A stretch of DNA of 64,000 nt, from assembly GCF_036002505.1 (NCBI RefSeq), contig NZ_DASYTH010000096.1, positions 1 through 64,000 on the forward strand. Reading direction: 5' to 3'. A model generated the notes under the pieces. It ran no database searches. It worked only from the letters and a program-made list of their open reading frames with translations, and had not been told where the DNA came from. Of the stretch, positions 16,688 to 24,934 are shown piece by piece (position 1 is the first letter of the stretch; every line of letters begins with the position of its first letter). Origin of the DNA: DASYTH01 sp036002505. Its GTDB lineage: Bacteria > Actinomycetota > Actinomycetes > Mycobacteriales > Pseudonocardiaceae. The position numbers and the translations under genes were made by a program.

Positions 16688-17083
16688 ATGACCTCTTCTG
16701 ACTCGGAAGTGCGGCATCATCCTGTCGTCGTGGAGCATGGCGAGACCCGGGCCGCCGATATTCAGCTTCGCGTCGCGGACGCGATTACCGCGTTTGCCGG
16801 TTCCATGCCGTTCGTCTACATCCACGCGGTTGTCTTCGCCGTGTGGATGGTGTTTCTGGAGGCCGACCCGTGGCCCAAGCTGACCCTTGTCGTGTCGCTC
16901 GAGGCGATATTTCTTTCCACCTTCGTGATGATCGGGCAAAATCGGGCGGCGGTTTTTCAGCAGGCCAAGGCCGATCACGACTTCGTCGAGCAGGAGATGG
17001 AGCTCAAGACCAACACCGAGCTGACCCGGGCGATTCACACCCTGACCCTCGAGATGCACGAACGCATGATCAAGGGTCGTTGA
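16688..17083 (+). CDS. DUF1003 membrane protein
   Basis: A 131-residue protein of the DUF1003 family: ADIQLRVADAITAFAGSMPFVYIHAVVFAVWM (helix 1), then a second membrane helix (LTLVVSLEAIFLSTFVMIGQNRAA) and a charged C-terminal helix (KADHDFVEQEMELKTNTEL). These are small two-helix inner-membrane proteins of unknown function. No Shine-Dalgarno is clear; CAGGAT lies seven bases before the ATG at 16688 and could be a leaderless -10. The in-frame ATG at 16679 is an alternative. Confidence 0.82.
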   Translation: MTSSDSEVRHHPVVVEHGETRAADIQLRVADAITAFAGSMPFVYIHAVVFAVWMVFLEADPWPKLTLVVSLEAIFLSTFVMIGQNRAAVFQQAKADHDFVEQEMELKTNTELTRAIHTLTLEMHERMIKGR

Positions 17084-17098
17084 ACTGAACGCAGTTGA

Positions 17099-18010
17099 TC
17101 AGTTGATGCCCATGAGCTTCGCCATGTCCTGAATGGACATGGGGATGGTGTCGAGGCGGGGCGCGGTGTCCAGCATCGAGAACGGGGTCCAGGCTCCCGG
17201 AGCGGGCAGGGTGAAGGCCACGGTGACGCGCATGTCCGCGCCGCCGGCACTGTCCTTCTGGTCCCAGACGATGCCGCGCATCCGGTGGTCGCCGGTGTCG
17301 ACGTCGAAGGAGGTGGCGGTGCCGTTTGACACCGTCACCGGCGCGCAGTGGTAGCTCGGCAGGCGGTCCGCCAGCTCGGCGCAGGGTTCGGCGGGCAGCC
17401 CGTAGATCGTCGCGGGGAACGCGCCCTTGGTGCGGTGCAGCCACATGAGGTAGCCGTACCGCCCGGAGTCCTGCCACAGGATGTGGAAGCCCCAGCCATA
17501 GCGTGCGCCGACCATGGTGGCGCTGCGGGTGCCGAAGTAGTCGGCGGTGCGCCCGGCGGGCAGCCGGTCGACGATGGTCTTGGCGAGCGCGTCACCGTCC
17601 TTGTCCTGCGCATGGCCGGCCGGCGCGCGGTGGGCGGGCTGCGCGGGGGGTGGTTGGGCGGTGGACGGGGTGCCGGACGGCGCGGGCGTACCAGGCGGCG
17701 GGTCCTGCGCCGGTGGCACGGTCGCGGTCTGCTGGTTGGGTGGCACCGCGGCCAGCGGCGGGGCCGGCGAGGTCATGGCGATGCTAGCGGACGGCGAACC
17801 GCCGAGCACCGGAAGGGTGCCGCCGGACGCCGGGCCGGTGGAGCCGAAGCTCCACGGCACGGCGACGGTGAGCACGGTGACCGCCGCCGCGGCCAGGGGG
17901 ATGGCTCGGTGCACCCGCTGCCGGCGCCGGCCCTGCCGCATGATGTGTTCGAGGTCCAGCCCGATGGGCGGTTCGGGGTCCGGCAGGCAAGTCGACAGCG
18001 CCCCGCGCAT
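17099..18010 (-). CDS. Single-pass membrane protein paired with the sigma factor (possible anti-sigma or sensor)
   Basis: A 303-residue protein. A cytoplasmic N-terminus (PPIGLDLEHIMRQGRRRQRVHR) precedes one membrane helix (AIPLAAAAVTVLTVAVPW), a Pro/Ala-rich linker (about 75-135) and an extracytoplasmic domain (about 140-303) that I do not recognise. It sits directly downstream of an ECF sigma gene, the usual place for a regulator of that sigma. ATG 18010 has no ribosome site. A strong GAGGAGG (18065-18071) at the end of the sigma gene lies nine bases before an in-frame CTG at 18055, giving DLAGHLPELPDDL upstream of the ATG, so the true start may be that CTG. Confidence 0.75.
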   Translation of the reverse strand: MRGALSTCLPDPEPPIGLDLEHIMRQGRRRQRVHRAIPLAAAAVTVLTVAVPWSFGSTGPASGGTLPVLGGSPSASIAMTSPAPPLAAVPPNQQTATVPPAQDPPPGTPAPSGTPSTAQPPPAQPAHRAPAGHAQDKDGDALAKTIVDRLPAGRTADYFGTRSATMVGARYGWGFHILWQDSGRYGYLMWLHRTKGAFPATIYGLPAEPCAELADRLPSYHCAPVTVSNGTATSFDVDTGDHRMRGIVWDQKDSAGGADMRVTVAFTLPAPGAWTPFSMLDTAPRLDTIPMSIQDMAKLMGIN

Positions 18011-18056
18011 CGCCGTGTCGAGATCATCAGGAAGTTCGGGAAGGTGACCGGCCAGG

Positions 18057-18542
18057 TCAGTGCACCTCCTCGATCAGATACGGCCGCATGGCCAGCACCG
18101 CCCGGTGCGTCTGGCTCTTCACGGTACCCGCGGAGATCCCCAGCGCCGTGGCCGTCTCGGCCACGCTCATGCCCTCCCAGTAACGCAGCACGACCACCGT
18201 TCGCTGGCTGGGGGTCAGCGCCGCCAGCGCCTCCCGCAGGCCGAGCCGGACGTCGGGGAGCGGGTCTGCGGCCGGACCGTCCGGCACGTCGGGCACCGGT
18301 CGCTCCCGCCCGGGTTGGCCGCGCCGGCTGGACAGGTACACATTGGCAAGGACCTTGCGGACATAGGCGTCCGCGGTGTCCTCCCGCACCCGGTGCCACA
18401 CCGAGTACAGCCGCACGAACGCGGTCTGGACCACGTCCTCGGCGTCGTGCCAGTTGCCGGTGAGCAGGTACGCCGACCGGCGCAGCCTGGCCACACGTTC
18501 GGCAAAGTACGCCTCGAACGCACGGTCCGGCGTCGCGGTCAT
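18057..18542 (-). CDS. SigE-family ECF RNA polymerase sigma factor
   Basis: A 161-residue protein. Sigma region 2 (FEAYFAERVARLRRSAYLLTGNWHDAEDVVQTAFVRLY) and region 4 (LTPSQRTVVVLRYWEGMSVAETATALGISAGTVKSQTHRAV) are complete and of the actinobacterial SigE-type (about 160-180 residues). It probably directs transcription in response to an envelope or extracellular signal relayed by the downstream membrane protein. GTG 18548 is possible, but ATG 18542 has better spacing from GAGG. Confidence 0.9.
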   Translation of the reverse strand: MTATPDRAFEAYFAERVARLRRSAYLLTGNWHDAEDVVQTAFVRLYSVWHRVREDTADAYVRKVLANVYLSSRRGQPGRERPVPDVPDGPAADPLPDVRLGLREALAALTPSQRTVVVLRYWEGMSVAETATALGISAGTVKSQTHRAVLAMRPYLIEEVH

Positions 18543-18701
18543 GCGCACCCTCGCTGATTGTGTGTACCGGACAGCTTGTCACCTTTCGGGCATCCTCAAG
18601 GCGATTTCCATCTTGTTGCAATCGCAACGGCACCGATCACGGTCCGGGTGGGTAGTACCGGCAAGCTCAGTCAGCGACCGGACCGACACGGGACGTGAAT
18701 C

Positions 18702-19034
18702 ATGGACGGTTCTGTGGCCCCGCCCGAGGGGTACACCGCGTCAACCGACTCGATGACCTCCTCGGCGAGGGCGATCACCACCGCGGCGGAGGACACCCGT
18801 GGTGACACCGACGACCTGCAGCCGACCCGGCTCTCCGAGGCCGAGTTCGGCCCGGCGCACACCGAGCACTTCGCCACCTACGCCGAGGCCGTCGAGCGGT
18901 TCGGCGCGGGCGCGCAGGCCATGTGCGACAACCTGATCGGCTTCGCCGGGCAGATCGGTGGCGCGGGCCAGTCGTACGCCGGCACCGATCAGAGCGCCGC
19001 CGGGACCGTCAACGCGTCGGGGGCCGGGTTATGA
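18702..19034 (+). CDS. Small helical ESX/type VII-associated protein
   Basis: A 110-residue protein. The second half (FGPAHTEHFATYAEAVERFGAGAQAMCDNLIGFAGQIGGAGQSYAGTDQ) has the amphipathic pattern of EspC/WXG100-like type VII secretion proteins, ending in small residues. The stop overlaps the next gene (ATGA, 19031-19034). It probably partners the large WXG-like protein encoded next. No type VII core machinery is present in the window. Confidence 0.7.
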   Translation: MDGSVAPPEGYTASTDSMTSSARAITTAAEDTRGDTDDLQPTRLSEAEFGPAHTEHFATYAEAVERFGAGAQAMCDNLIGFAGQIGGAGQSYAGTDQSAAGTVNASGAGL

Positions 19035-21379
19035 GCCACTCGTGGGACGAGGTCCAGGAGCTGCTCGACGACCCCTACGTCGACGGAGACACCAAGGAGC
19101 ACCTGCTCGGCTCCTACATCAAGGAGAACTTCGGCTTCGCGCGGGATCACGTCCCGGAGGAGGTCCGCGAATACCTCGACGAGTACTCGATGGAGGGCGG
19201 GGACTTCGACCAGGGCTCGCTCGACGAGGTCTTCGGCCAGGCGCAGGACGAGTCGGAGCGGCGCGGATACCGGTCCCGGCAGGTCCAGGAGGACCTGGAT
19301 GCCGGCCAGTCCGAACTGGGCGACATGCGGCCCCCTGCGGCGACCGGGCCGGGCGTGGAGACCTCGGACGAGATCTTCGAGCTGGCCCGCCCCGCGCTGC
19401 GGGTATTCGAGACCTGGCTGCCGATCAACGACCAGGTCCCGGAGAATCTGCTGGGGCATCACGGGCGGATCAGCCTCGACGACGTGCAGACCCGGTTCGA
19501 CGAGCAGAAGGGCATCAACTTCCGGAAGTTCCTCGAGGACGCCGACCGGATGCGGCAGGCGCACACCGCGCTCGCGGATCTGGACACGACCGTCGGGCAG
19601 CAGTTGAACTCGATGTACCAGTTCTGGACCGGGCCGGCGGCCAACGCCTCGTACGACCACTACTCCCAACGGATCGCGCCGAACACGTCGGCTCTGCTGG
19701 AGGCGTTGTCGACCGGTCCGGATGCGGTCGAGGCCGCGGTGGAGAACGTGTTCGAGGCGTGCAAGAGCAAGGCCGAGCAGGTCGTCGAGCTGTACACCCC
19801 GCTGATGGGCGACGCGCCGCCCTACATCGCCAGGCGGATGGTGAAGCTGGCGCGCGGTGAGGAGGTTTCCCACGGGGAGGCCAAGTCGGTGGCGTCGTGG
19901 ATAGACCGGCAGACCGGCGGCGGCTCCGAGCTCGAGAACGGGATGAACAGCGACTTCTGGGAACTGATCCTGCCGGAGCTGACGAGGTTCTCCGGCGAAT
20001 GGATTCGGGATTGCTTCAACCGGGACCTGCACGACGGCATCTACGAGACCTTCGACCGGGTCTGCACCGACACCGCCGAAGCGGTCAACACCACCTACGA
20101 GGCACTGAACGACGCGCTCGGCGAGTACGACAACGGGTTCTCCGACGCCAGCGCCCAGCAGGTGACCGGGCCGGGCGCCGGAACCACCGCGGGAGCCGGC
20201 GCTGGCAGCGGTATGCCGGCGGGCGCGGCCGGCAGCGGGATACCGGAGCTGGGCGGCGGTGGTTCGGGTGGCGGTGGCGCCGCCCAGCCGCCGCCGGCCG
20301 TCGACATCCCGTCGCCGTCGACCATTCCCAGCCTGGCCGGCGCCGGATCCGGCACGGGTGACCCGGCGGGCCTCGGGTCCGGCACCGGCGATCCGGCGGG
20401 CACCGGCGATCCGGCCGGCACCCGACCTTCGGGCCTCGAACCGGCGTCGCCCGAACCGGGCGATCCGCCCGCACCGGAGCCGACCCGGCCGGACACCGGC
20501 CAACCGGAGACCGTCACGATCGAGGACGGTGACCGGACGATCGCGGTCTCCAGCCCGGACGGCCAGGGACGGGTGACCATCACGATCGACGACGGTGGTG
20601 CGGAGCCGAAGACGTACGAGATCGACTTCGGCGAGGCGACCGGCGCCGGCGCCGCGCAGGCCCACCCGGGGATGCCGCTGCCGGCACCGGCACCCGGGCC
20701 GGTGGCCGAGGCGGGACCGCTGCCGGGAATGGCGCCGCTGCCGGAGATACCACCGCCGCCGGTGGGCGGTCCGGTGCCGGACCCGCCACCGTCGGCGATC
20801 GGGCCGGACCTGCCGCCACCGCGTTACGGCGGGCCGGTACCGGATGCCGGGCCGGTGCCGGACCTGCCGCCACCGCCGACCGTCGCGGCGTCGGCGCCGG
20901 CCGGTCCGGACGGGGTGGCGACGATCAAGGACGGCGAGATGACCATCACCGCCGAGCGCCCGGCCGGCCTACCGGACCGGGTCGTGGTGACGGTCGACGG
21001 CGGCTCCGGCGAGGCGACCACCTACACCGTGGACTACTCCGACCCGGACAACCCGACGTCCACCGTGGCGTCGGCCAGCGCCGGAGCCGGCGGCCAGGCC
21101 GGTTCGTTCGGGTTGCCGGGCCAGGGTGAGTACACCGCCGCGCCGGCGTCCGGCGGCGGGAGCTCCGGCGAGGCCGCCCTGGCGTCGGCCTCCGACGGCG
21201 CCGGTCACGCCACCGGCGCCGGGGGCATGCCGATGCTGGGCGGCATGGGCGCGGCTCCGGGCGGGGGCGATCAGGAGCGCGCGGCGGGTCAGTGGCGGGT
21301 CGTGGGTGATCTGTTCGACGAGGATCGTCCCGAGCCTCCCGGGGCCCGGTTTCGCGGTGCGATCGGTGGAAGCCGGTGA
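19031..21379 (+). CDS. Large WXG-like type VII secretion substrate candidate with Pro/Gly-rich tail
   Basis: A 782-residue protein. Residues 1-370 are helical, with a W-x-G turn at Trp199-Gly201 (MYQFWTGPAANASYDHY) typical of WXG100/ESX-type domains. A long Gly/Pro/Ala-rich region carries two copies of a beta module: VTIEDGDRTIAVSS ... VTITIDDGG ... TYEIDF (about 495-535) and ATIKDGEMTITAERP ... VVTVDGG ... TYTVDY (about 630-675). I know no function for it; a secreted cell-surface or effector role is inferred. It overlaps both neighbours by 4 bp, so the three genes form one operon. Confidence 0.7.
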   Translation: MSHSWDEVQELLDDPYVDGDTKEHLLGSYIKENFGFARDHVPEEVREYLDEYSMEGGDFDQGSLDEVFGQAQDESERRGYRSRQVQEDLDAGQSELGDMRPPAATGPGVETSDEIFELARPALRVFETWLPINDQVPENLLGHHGRISLDDVQTRFDEQKGINFRKFLEDADRMRQAHTALADLDTTVGQQLNSMYQFWTGPAANASYDHYSQRIAPNTSALLEALSTGPDAVEAAVENVFEACKSKAEQVVELYTPLMGDAPPYIARRMVKLARGEEVSHGEAKSVASWIDRQTGGGSELENGMNSDFWELILPELTRFSGEWIRDCFNRDLHDGIYETFDRVCTDTAEAVNTTYEALNDALGEYDNGFSDASAQQVTGPGAGTTAGAGAGSGMPAGAAGSGIPELGGGGSGGGGAAQPPPAVDIPSPSTIPSLAGAGSGTGDPAGLGSGTGDPAGTGDPAGTRPSGLEPASPEPGDPPAPEPTRPDTGQPETVTIEDGDRTIAVSSPDGQGRVTITIDDGGAEPKTYEIDFGEATGAGAAQAHPGMPLPAPAPGPVAEAGPLPGMAPLPEIPPPPVGGPVPDPPPSAIGPDLPPPRYGGPVPDAGPVPDLPPPPTVAASAPAGPDGVATIKDGEMTITAERPAGLPDRVVVTVDGGSGEATTYTVDYSDPDNPTSTVASASAGAGGQAGSFGLPGQGEYTAAPASGGGSSGEAALASASDGAGHATGAGGMPMLGGMGAAPGGGDQERAAGQWRVVGDLFDEDRPEPPGARFRGAIGGSR

Positions 21380-21840
21380 CGGACATGAGCGGCATGGTGG
21401 GCGGCGTCGCGGCGGCGATCTCCCGGATGGAGCGGGTGCGTAGGGAGATGGCGGAACGCCGGGGTCTCCGTCAGCGCCACGGTGCGGAGATCCGGGCGAG
21501 TTCCGTGGCCAGCCTCACCCAGCACGCGGCGACGGCACAACAGGCCGCCAGGGACCTCGGTGAGCGGGCACGCCGGCGGCAAGCCGCGGGCGGCTGGTCC
21601 ACCTCGAGTACCGACCGCGACCGAAATCCCACGCTCGGGCTCGGAATCCGAGACAACGACGACCCCCCGGCCGTCGCCGAGCAATCCGGCTACCGCCCGC
21701 CGCCGGTCGTGACACCCCCGCCAGTTCCGGTCGCGCCCGAGCGGACGTCTCCGCCCGCCGTGCGGCGGCCGTCCCGGCCCCGGAGACCCGACGAGGACGA
21801 CGACGACTTCTCGGGCCACAGCTGGATGGTCAACCGCTGA
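21376..21840 (+). CDS. Hypothetical protein of the type VII-like cassette
   Basis: A 154-residue protein. An N-terminal amphipathic helix region (VAAAISRMERVRREMAERRG ... LTQHAATAQQAARDLGERA) is followed by a disordered Pro-rich tail ending in DEDDDDFSGHSWMVNR. The GTG start overlaps the previous stop (GTGA); an ATG at 21385 is also possible. It is probably an accessory or chaperone-like partner of the WXG-like protein. Family not recognised. Confidence 0.65.
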   Translation: MTDMSGMVGGVAAAISRMERVRREMAERRGLRQRHGAEIRASSVASLTQHAATAQQAARDLGERARRRQAAGGWSTSSTDRDRNPTLGLGIRDNDDPPAVAEQSGYRPPPVVTPPPVPVAPERTSPPAVRRPSRPRRPDEDDDDFSGHSWMVNR

Positions 21841-21992
21841 CCCGGAAATGCGGTGAACGACGCTTTCATCACGCCCAGCGCGAGGAAAGACGCATTCGCC
21901 GCACCGAGCGCCGGGCGAGTTCGCCAAGCGGGGTCGTCCGTCAGGTCCGGCGGCCGAGCCCACAACGCGTACAACTCGTCTTCCACGGACAT
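21690..21992 (-). other. Possible truncated small gene (MSVEDELYALW...)
   Basis: An ATG at 21992 with GGGAGG upstream opens a frame whose first 27 or so codons (MSVEDELYALWARPPDLTDDPAW) look protein-like. The frame then runs through the hairpin repeat at 21850-21902 and into the antisense of the 21376-21840 gene. It may be a real gene start cut off by the hairpin repeat, or a chance frame. Confidence 0.3.
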
Positions 21993-22251
21993 GCGCCCTC
22001 CCTCGTCAGAGTCGCAGGTCCTGGTCGGTCAGGCGCAGGTGTGAGGTCGGCCGGCCCTGCCGCCGCCGTGGCCGTCGATGGTGTCCTCCGAATGACGACC
22101 AGCAACAGGGCTTTTCGGCCCTGCCGCCGGGCTGTTCGCCCGGTCACAATAGAGGTGCTGACACACCCCCGGTCAGCGCCTGTGGAGATCCCCTCCTGGC
22201 CCCGCGCCTCCCCGGCGCGGGGCCTCTCCGTGCTCGGCGATTATCCAGGGA
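21841..22251. other. Intergenic stretch with hairpin repeat and terminator
   Basis: This stretch of about 411 bp contains the start of the doubtful leftward frame described above, a hairpin with imperfect 18-base arms (21850-21867 and 21885-21902) whose loop matches the loop of the hairpin at 1-49, and the terminator at 22198-22224. Nothing else is supported; tRNA-like folds were looked for by eye and not found. Confidence 0.6.
22198..22224 (-). terminator. Terminator hairpin after the tandem-domain secreted protein gene
   Basis: Arms GGCCCCGCGC (22198-22207) and GCGCGGGGCC (22215-22224) form a perfect 10-bp stem with a 7-base loop. It lies 27 bp beyond the stop of the leftward gene ending at 22252. 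Confidence 0.65.
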
Positions 22252-23010
22252 TCAGACGGTGTATTCGAATTGCCAGAAGGGGCTCGGGGGCGGGCCGGGG
22301 GGTGCGGGGGGTTTGCCGCTGATGCGCCAGCGGCCAAGGAATGGTCCGGGGAAATCGAAGGTGTAGCTGGTCGCGGTAAAGGGCAGGAGGGTCGATAGCC
22401 AGACGGTCCACTGGCCGGGGGTCGAGCAGCCGAAGCAGTCGATTTCGATGCTGAGGGAAACCGCCCATTCCACCGGCTCCCAGGTGACCGTCGTGGTGCG
22501 TGGGAGCGTGCTGAAGACGGTTCCGTCAGCGGGGCTGACCAATACCGGGGACGGTCTTGGCTCGAAGCGGAATCCCCACCACACGCTGGTGATGCCCGGG
22601 GTGCCGTTGGGGGCGATCGCGGTGACCCGCCAGCGTCGCTCCTTGAAATCGGTCGCACGGTTCCAGGCGAAGGTCCAACTGGTGGCCCTGACCGATGCGC
22701 TCATCCACGGGGCCCACGTCGCGGCGCACAGGCACTGCACCTCGACGTCGTAGCGTTTGGCACCGTAAACCGGTTGCCAGGTAAGGGTTGTCTCCGGTGC
22801 CAGGTCGGTGAACAGGGTGCCGTCGGCGGGACTGGCCAGCACGGGTGCGGGCAGCGGGTCCTGTTGCCGGGTCAGGGCGTTTCCGGTCGCCCCCGGCGCG
22901 ACCATCAGCCCGGCAGCGGCCAGCACCGCCAGCAGCCCCAGGACGGCCACACGAACAGCACGCCTCACGAAATGAGCCACCGACCACCACCACCCAACGG
23001 ACAGAGTCAC
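22252..23010 (-). CDS. Secreted protein with two tandem Ig/FN3-like modules
   Basis: A 252-residue protein from GTG 23010 (GAAAGAAG upstream); GTG 22980 (VAHFVRRAVRV) is an alternative. The signal sequence VRVAVLGLLAVLAAAGLMVAPGA is followed by two related modules that each begin (A/V)LxSPADGTxF and contain T(L/V)TWxPVxxAxxxxxExxC. They also share paired cysteines (VQCLC and IDCFGC) and a closing strand (WRVTAIAP or WRISGKP). The internal repeat implies duplication. It is probably an extracellular adhesion or binding protein; function unknown. Confidence 0.7.
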   Translation of the reverse strand: MTLSVGWWWSVAHFVRRAVRVAVLGLLAVLAAAGLMVAPGATGNALTRQQDPLPAPVLASPADGTLFTDLAPETTLTWQPVYGAKRYDVEVQCLCAATWAPWMSASVRATSWTFAWNRATDFKERRWRVTAIAPNGTPGITSVWWGFRFEPRPSPVLVSPADGTVFSTLPRTTTVTWEPVEWAVSLSIEIDCFGCSTPGQWTVWLSTLLPFTATSYTFDFPGPFLGRWRISGKPPAPPGPPPSPFWQFEYTV

Positions 23011-23086
23011 AGACGAACTTCTTTCGCACGGAAAGTCGCGCCTCCGAAGCTCAGCGTTACCGCTGCGTGGGTCTAGAGTCGTGCGG

Positions 23087-23635
23087 GTGGAAGCTACTCG
23101 GGAAATTCTGATGTTGTGCGGGAGCCTCCGCACCGCTTCGAGTAACTCCGCGCTGCTGCGCACGGCGCGGGCACTGGTTCCGGATGGGTTTTCGGCGCAC
23201 TACTACGAGGGCATGGACACGCTGCCGCATTTCAACCCGGACCTTGATCGCGATCCGTTGCCGGCGGCCGTCGCCGATTTCCGTGAACGGCTCGCGGGAG
23301 CCGCGGCCATCCTGATCTGCACGCCGGAGTATGCCGGGGCCCTGCCGGGCAGCTTCAAGAACCTGCTGGACTGGACCGTGGGCGGGGTGGAGATCGAGAA
23401 ACCGACGGCGTGGATCAACGTGTCCTCGTCGTCGACCCGGGCCGCTGACGCCCATGCGTCGTTGCGCAAGGTGCTCAATTACACCGGAGCGATCATCGTG
23501 GAGGACGCCTGCGCGCACATTCCGGTGCGTTCGGACATGATCGACGGGGGTCTGATCATCGACCGGGAGGTCCGCGAGCGGGTGGCCACCGCGCTGGCCA
23601 CGCTCGCGGCGCACGCCGTCGCCGTCACGACCTGA
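23087..23635 (+). CDS. NADPH-dependent FMN reductase-like flavoprotein
   Basis: A 182-residue flavodoxin-fold protein: phosphate loop GSLRTASSNSALLRTA (residues about 13-28), the flavin-contacting TPEYAGALPGSFKNLLDW and the typical family length of about 180. It should reduce FMN or quinones using NADPH in the cytoplasm. TAGAGT at 23074-23079 is seven bases before GTG 23087, fitting a leaderless transcript; GTG 23081 is therefore unlikely. It is divergent from the secreted tandem-domain gene. Confidence 0.85.
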   Translation: MEATREILMLCGSLRTASSNSALLRTARALVPDGFSAHYYEGMDTLPHFNPDLDRDPLPAAVADFRERLAGAAAILICTPEYAGALPGSFKNLLDWTVGGVEIEKPTAWINVSSSSTRAADAHASLRKVLNYTGAIIVEDACAHIPVRSDMIDGGLIIDREVRERVATALATLAAHAVAVTT

Positions 23636-23761
23636 CACTCGCCCGGCTTTTGCTGAGTTGGTCAAAAGTTCGCTTCGATCGTTCTGAAGCTCTGGACAAA
23701 GCTGCCAGAAGTCTCCTACCGTGTCGGGCACGCACAGCGGCGAGCCGAGGAGGTGCCCGAC

Positions 23762-24934
23762 ATGCGGGAACCCCTGCACCTGAGGCTGCTTCGGCTTTTG
23801 CGTGATCTCGGGCCCACGTCCCGCGCGGAGCTCGCGGACGCGCTGGCGGTGCCGCGGCCGCGGCTGCTGGCGGAGCTGGAGCGGTTGGTCGCGGCCGGTT
23901 ACGTGGCCGAGGCGGGGCTGGCCGCGTCGCGGGGCGGGCGCCGGTCGACGCTGGTCGAGCTGAACCCGGACCTGCGGTTCGCGGCCGTGGACCTCGGTGC
24001 GACGTCGATCGACGTGGAGATCACCAACGGGCGGCTGGAACCGGTCGTCGCCTATGCCGAGCCCGCGGACATCCGGTCCGGACCGAAGGTGATCATGAAC
24101 CGGGTGGACGAGCTCCTGGCGAAGGCGCGGATCGACGGCGCGTACCAGCGGCTCACCGGGATCGGTATCGGGGTGCCGGGCCCGGTCAGCTTCCGGGACG
24201 GCATCCCGGTCTCGCCGCCGATCATGCCGGGCTGGGACCGGTTCCCGGTGCGGGAGTACCTGACCCGCGAGCACGGCTGCCCGTGCGTGGTGGACAACGA
24301 CGTCAACATCATGGCGGTCGGCGAGAAGCACGGCGGCGTGGCGCAGGCCGTCAACGACTTCCTGTTCGTCAAGATCGGCACCGGGATCGGTTGCGGCATC
24401 CACCTTTCCGGCGAGGTCTACCGGGGACCCGCGGGCTGCGCGGGCGACATCGGGCACATCCAGGTCGACGGGCACGGTCCGGTGTGCTCGTGCGGCAACG
24501 TCGGCTGCCTGGAGGCGCTGTTCAGCGGCGCCGCCCTGGGTCGCGAGGCGCTGGCGGCCGCGCGCTCGGGCACCTCCTCGGCGCTCGCCGAGCGGTTCGC
24601 CGCGGCCGGTTCGGTTGCCGCCCCGGACGTCGCCGAGGGTGCCGGCGAAGGCGACGTCACCTGCATCCGGCTCATCCGCGACGGCGGCCGCCGCCTCGGT
24701 GGCGTGCTGGCCGGCCTGGTCAGCTTCGCCAACCCGTCGATGATCGTGATCGGGGGCGGGTTGGCGCAGCTGGGCCACATTCTGCTGGCCGAGATCCGCA
24801 GCGTGGTCTACCGCCGCTCGCTGCCGCTGGCCACCGGGAACCTGCCGGTGGTGCTGTCCGAGCTGGGCCCGCGCGCGGGCGTGACCGGCGCCGCCGTGCT
24901 CGCCAGCGACCAGGCTTTCGAGCAGGCGACATGA
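23762..24934 (+). CDS. ROK-family transcriptional regulator
   Basis: A 390-residue protein. A winged helix (1-75, LGPTSRAELADALAVPRPRL) is fused to a ROK sugar-kinase-like domain with VDLGATS, the zinc/ROK signature CSCGNVGCLEA and the closing IVIGGGLAQLG. It probably represses the sugar operon that it heads. GAGGAGG (23747-23753) sets the ATG at 23762. The stop overlaps the ATPase gene (ATGA). The inducer sugar is not evident. Confidence 0.9.
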   Translation: MREPLHLRLLRLLRDLGPTSRAELADALAVPRPRLLAELERLVAAGYVAEAGLAASRGGRRSTLVELNPDLRFAAVDLGATSIDVEITNGRLEPVVAYAEPADIRSGPKVIMNRVDELLAKARIDGAYQRLTGIGIGVPGPVSFRDGIPVSPPIMPGWDRFPVREYLTREHGCPCVVDNDVNIMAVGEKHGGVAQAVNDFLFVKIGTGIGCGIHLSGEVYRGPAGCAGDIGHIQVDGHGPVCSCGNVGCLEALFSGAALGREALAAARSGTSSALAERFAAAGSVAAPDVAEGAGEGDVTCIRLIRDGGRRLGGVLAGLVSFANPSMIVIGGGLAQLGHILLAEIRSVVYRRSLPLATGNLPVVLSELGPRAGVTGAAVLASDQAFEQAT

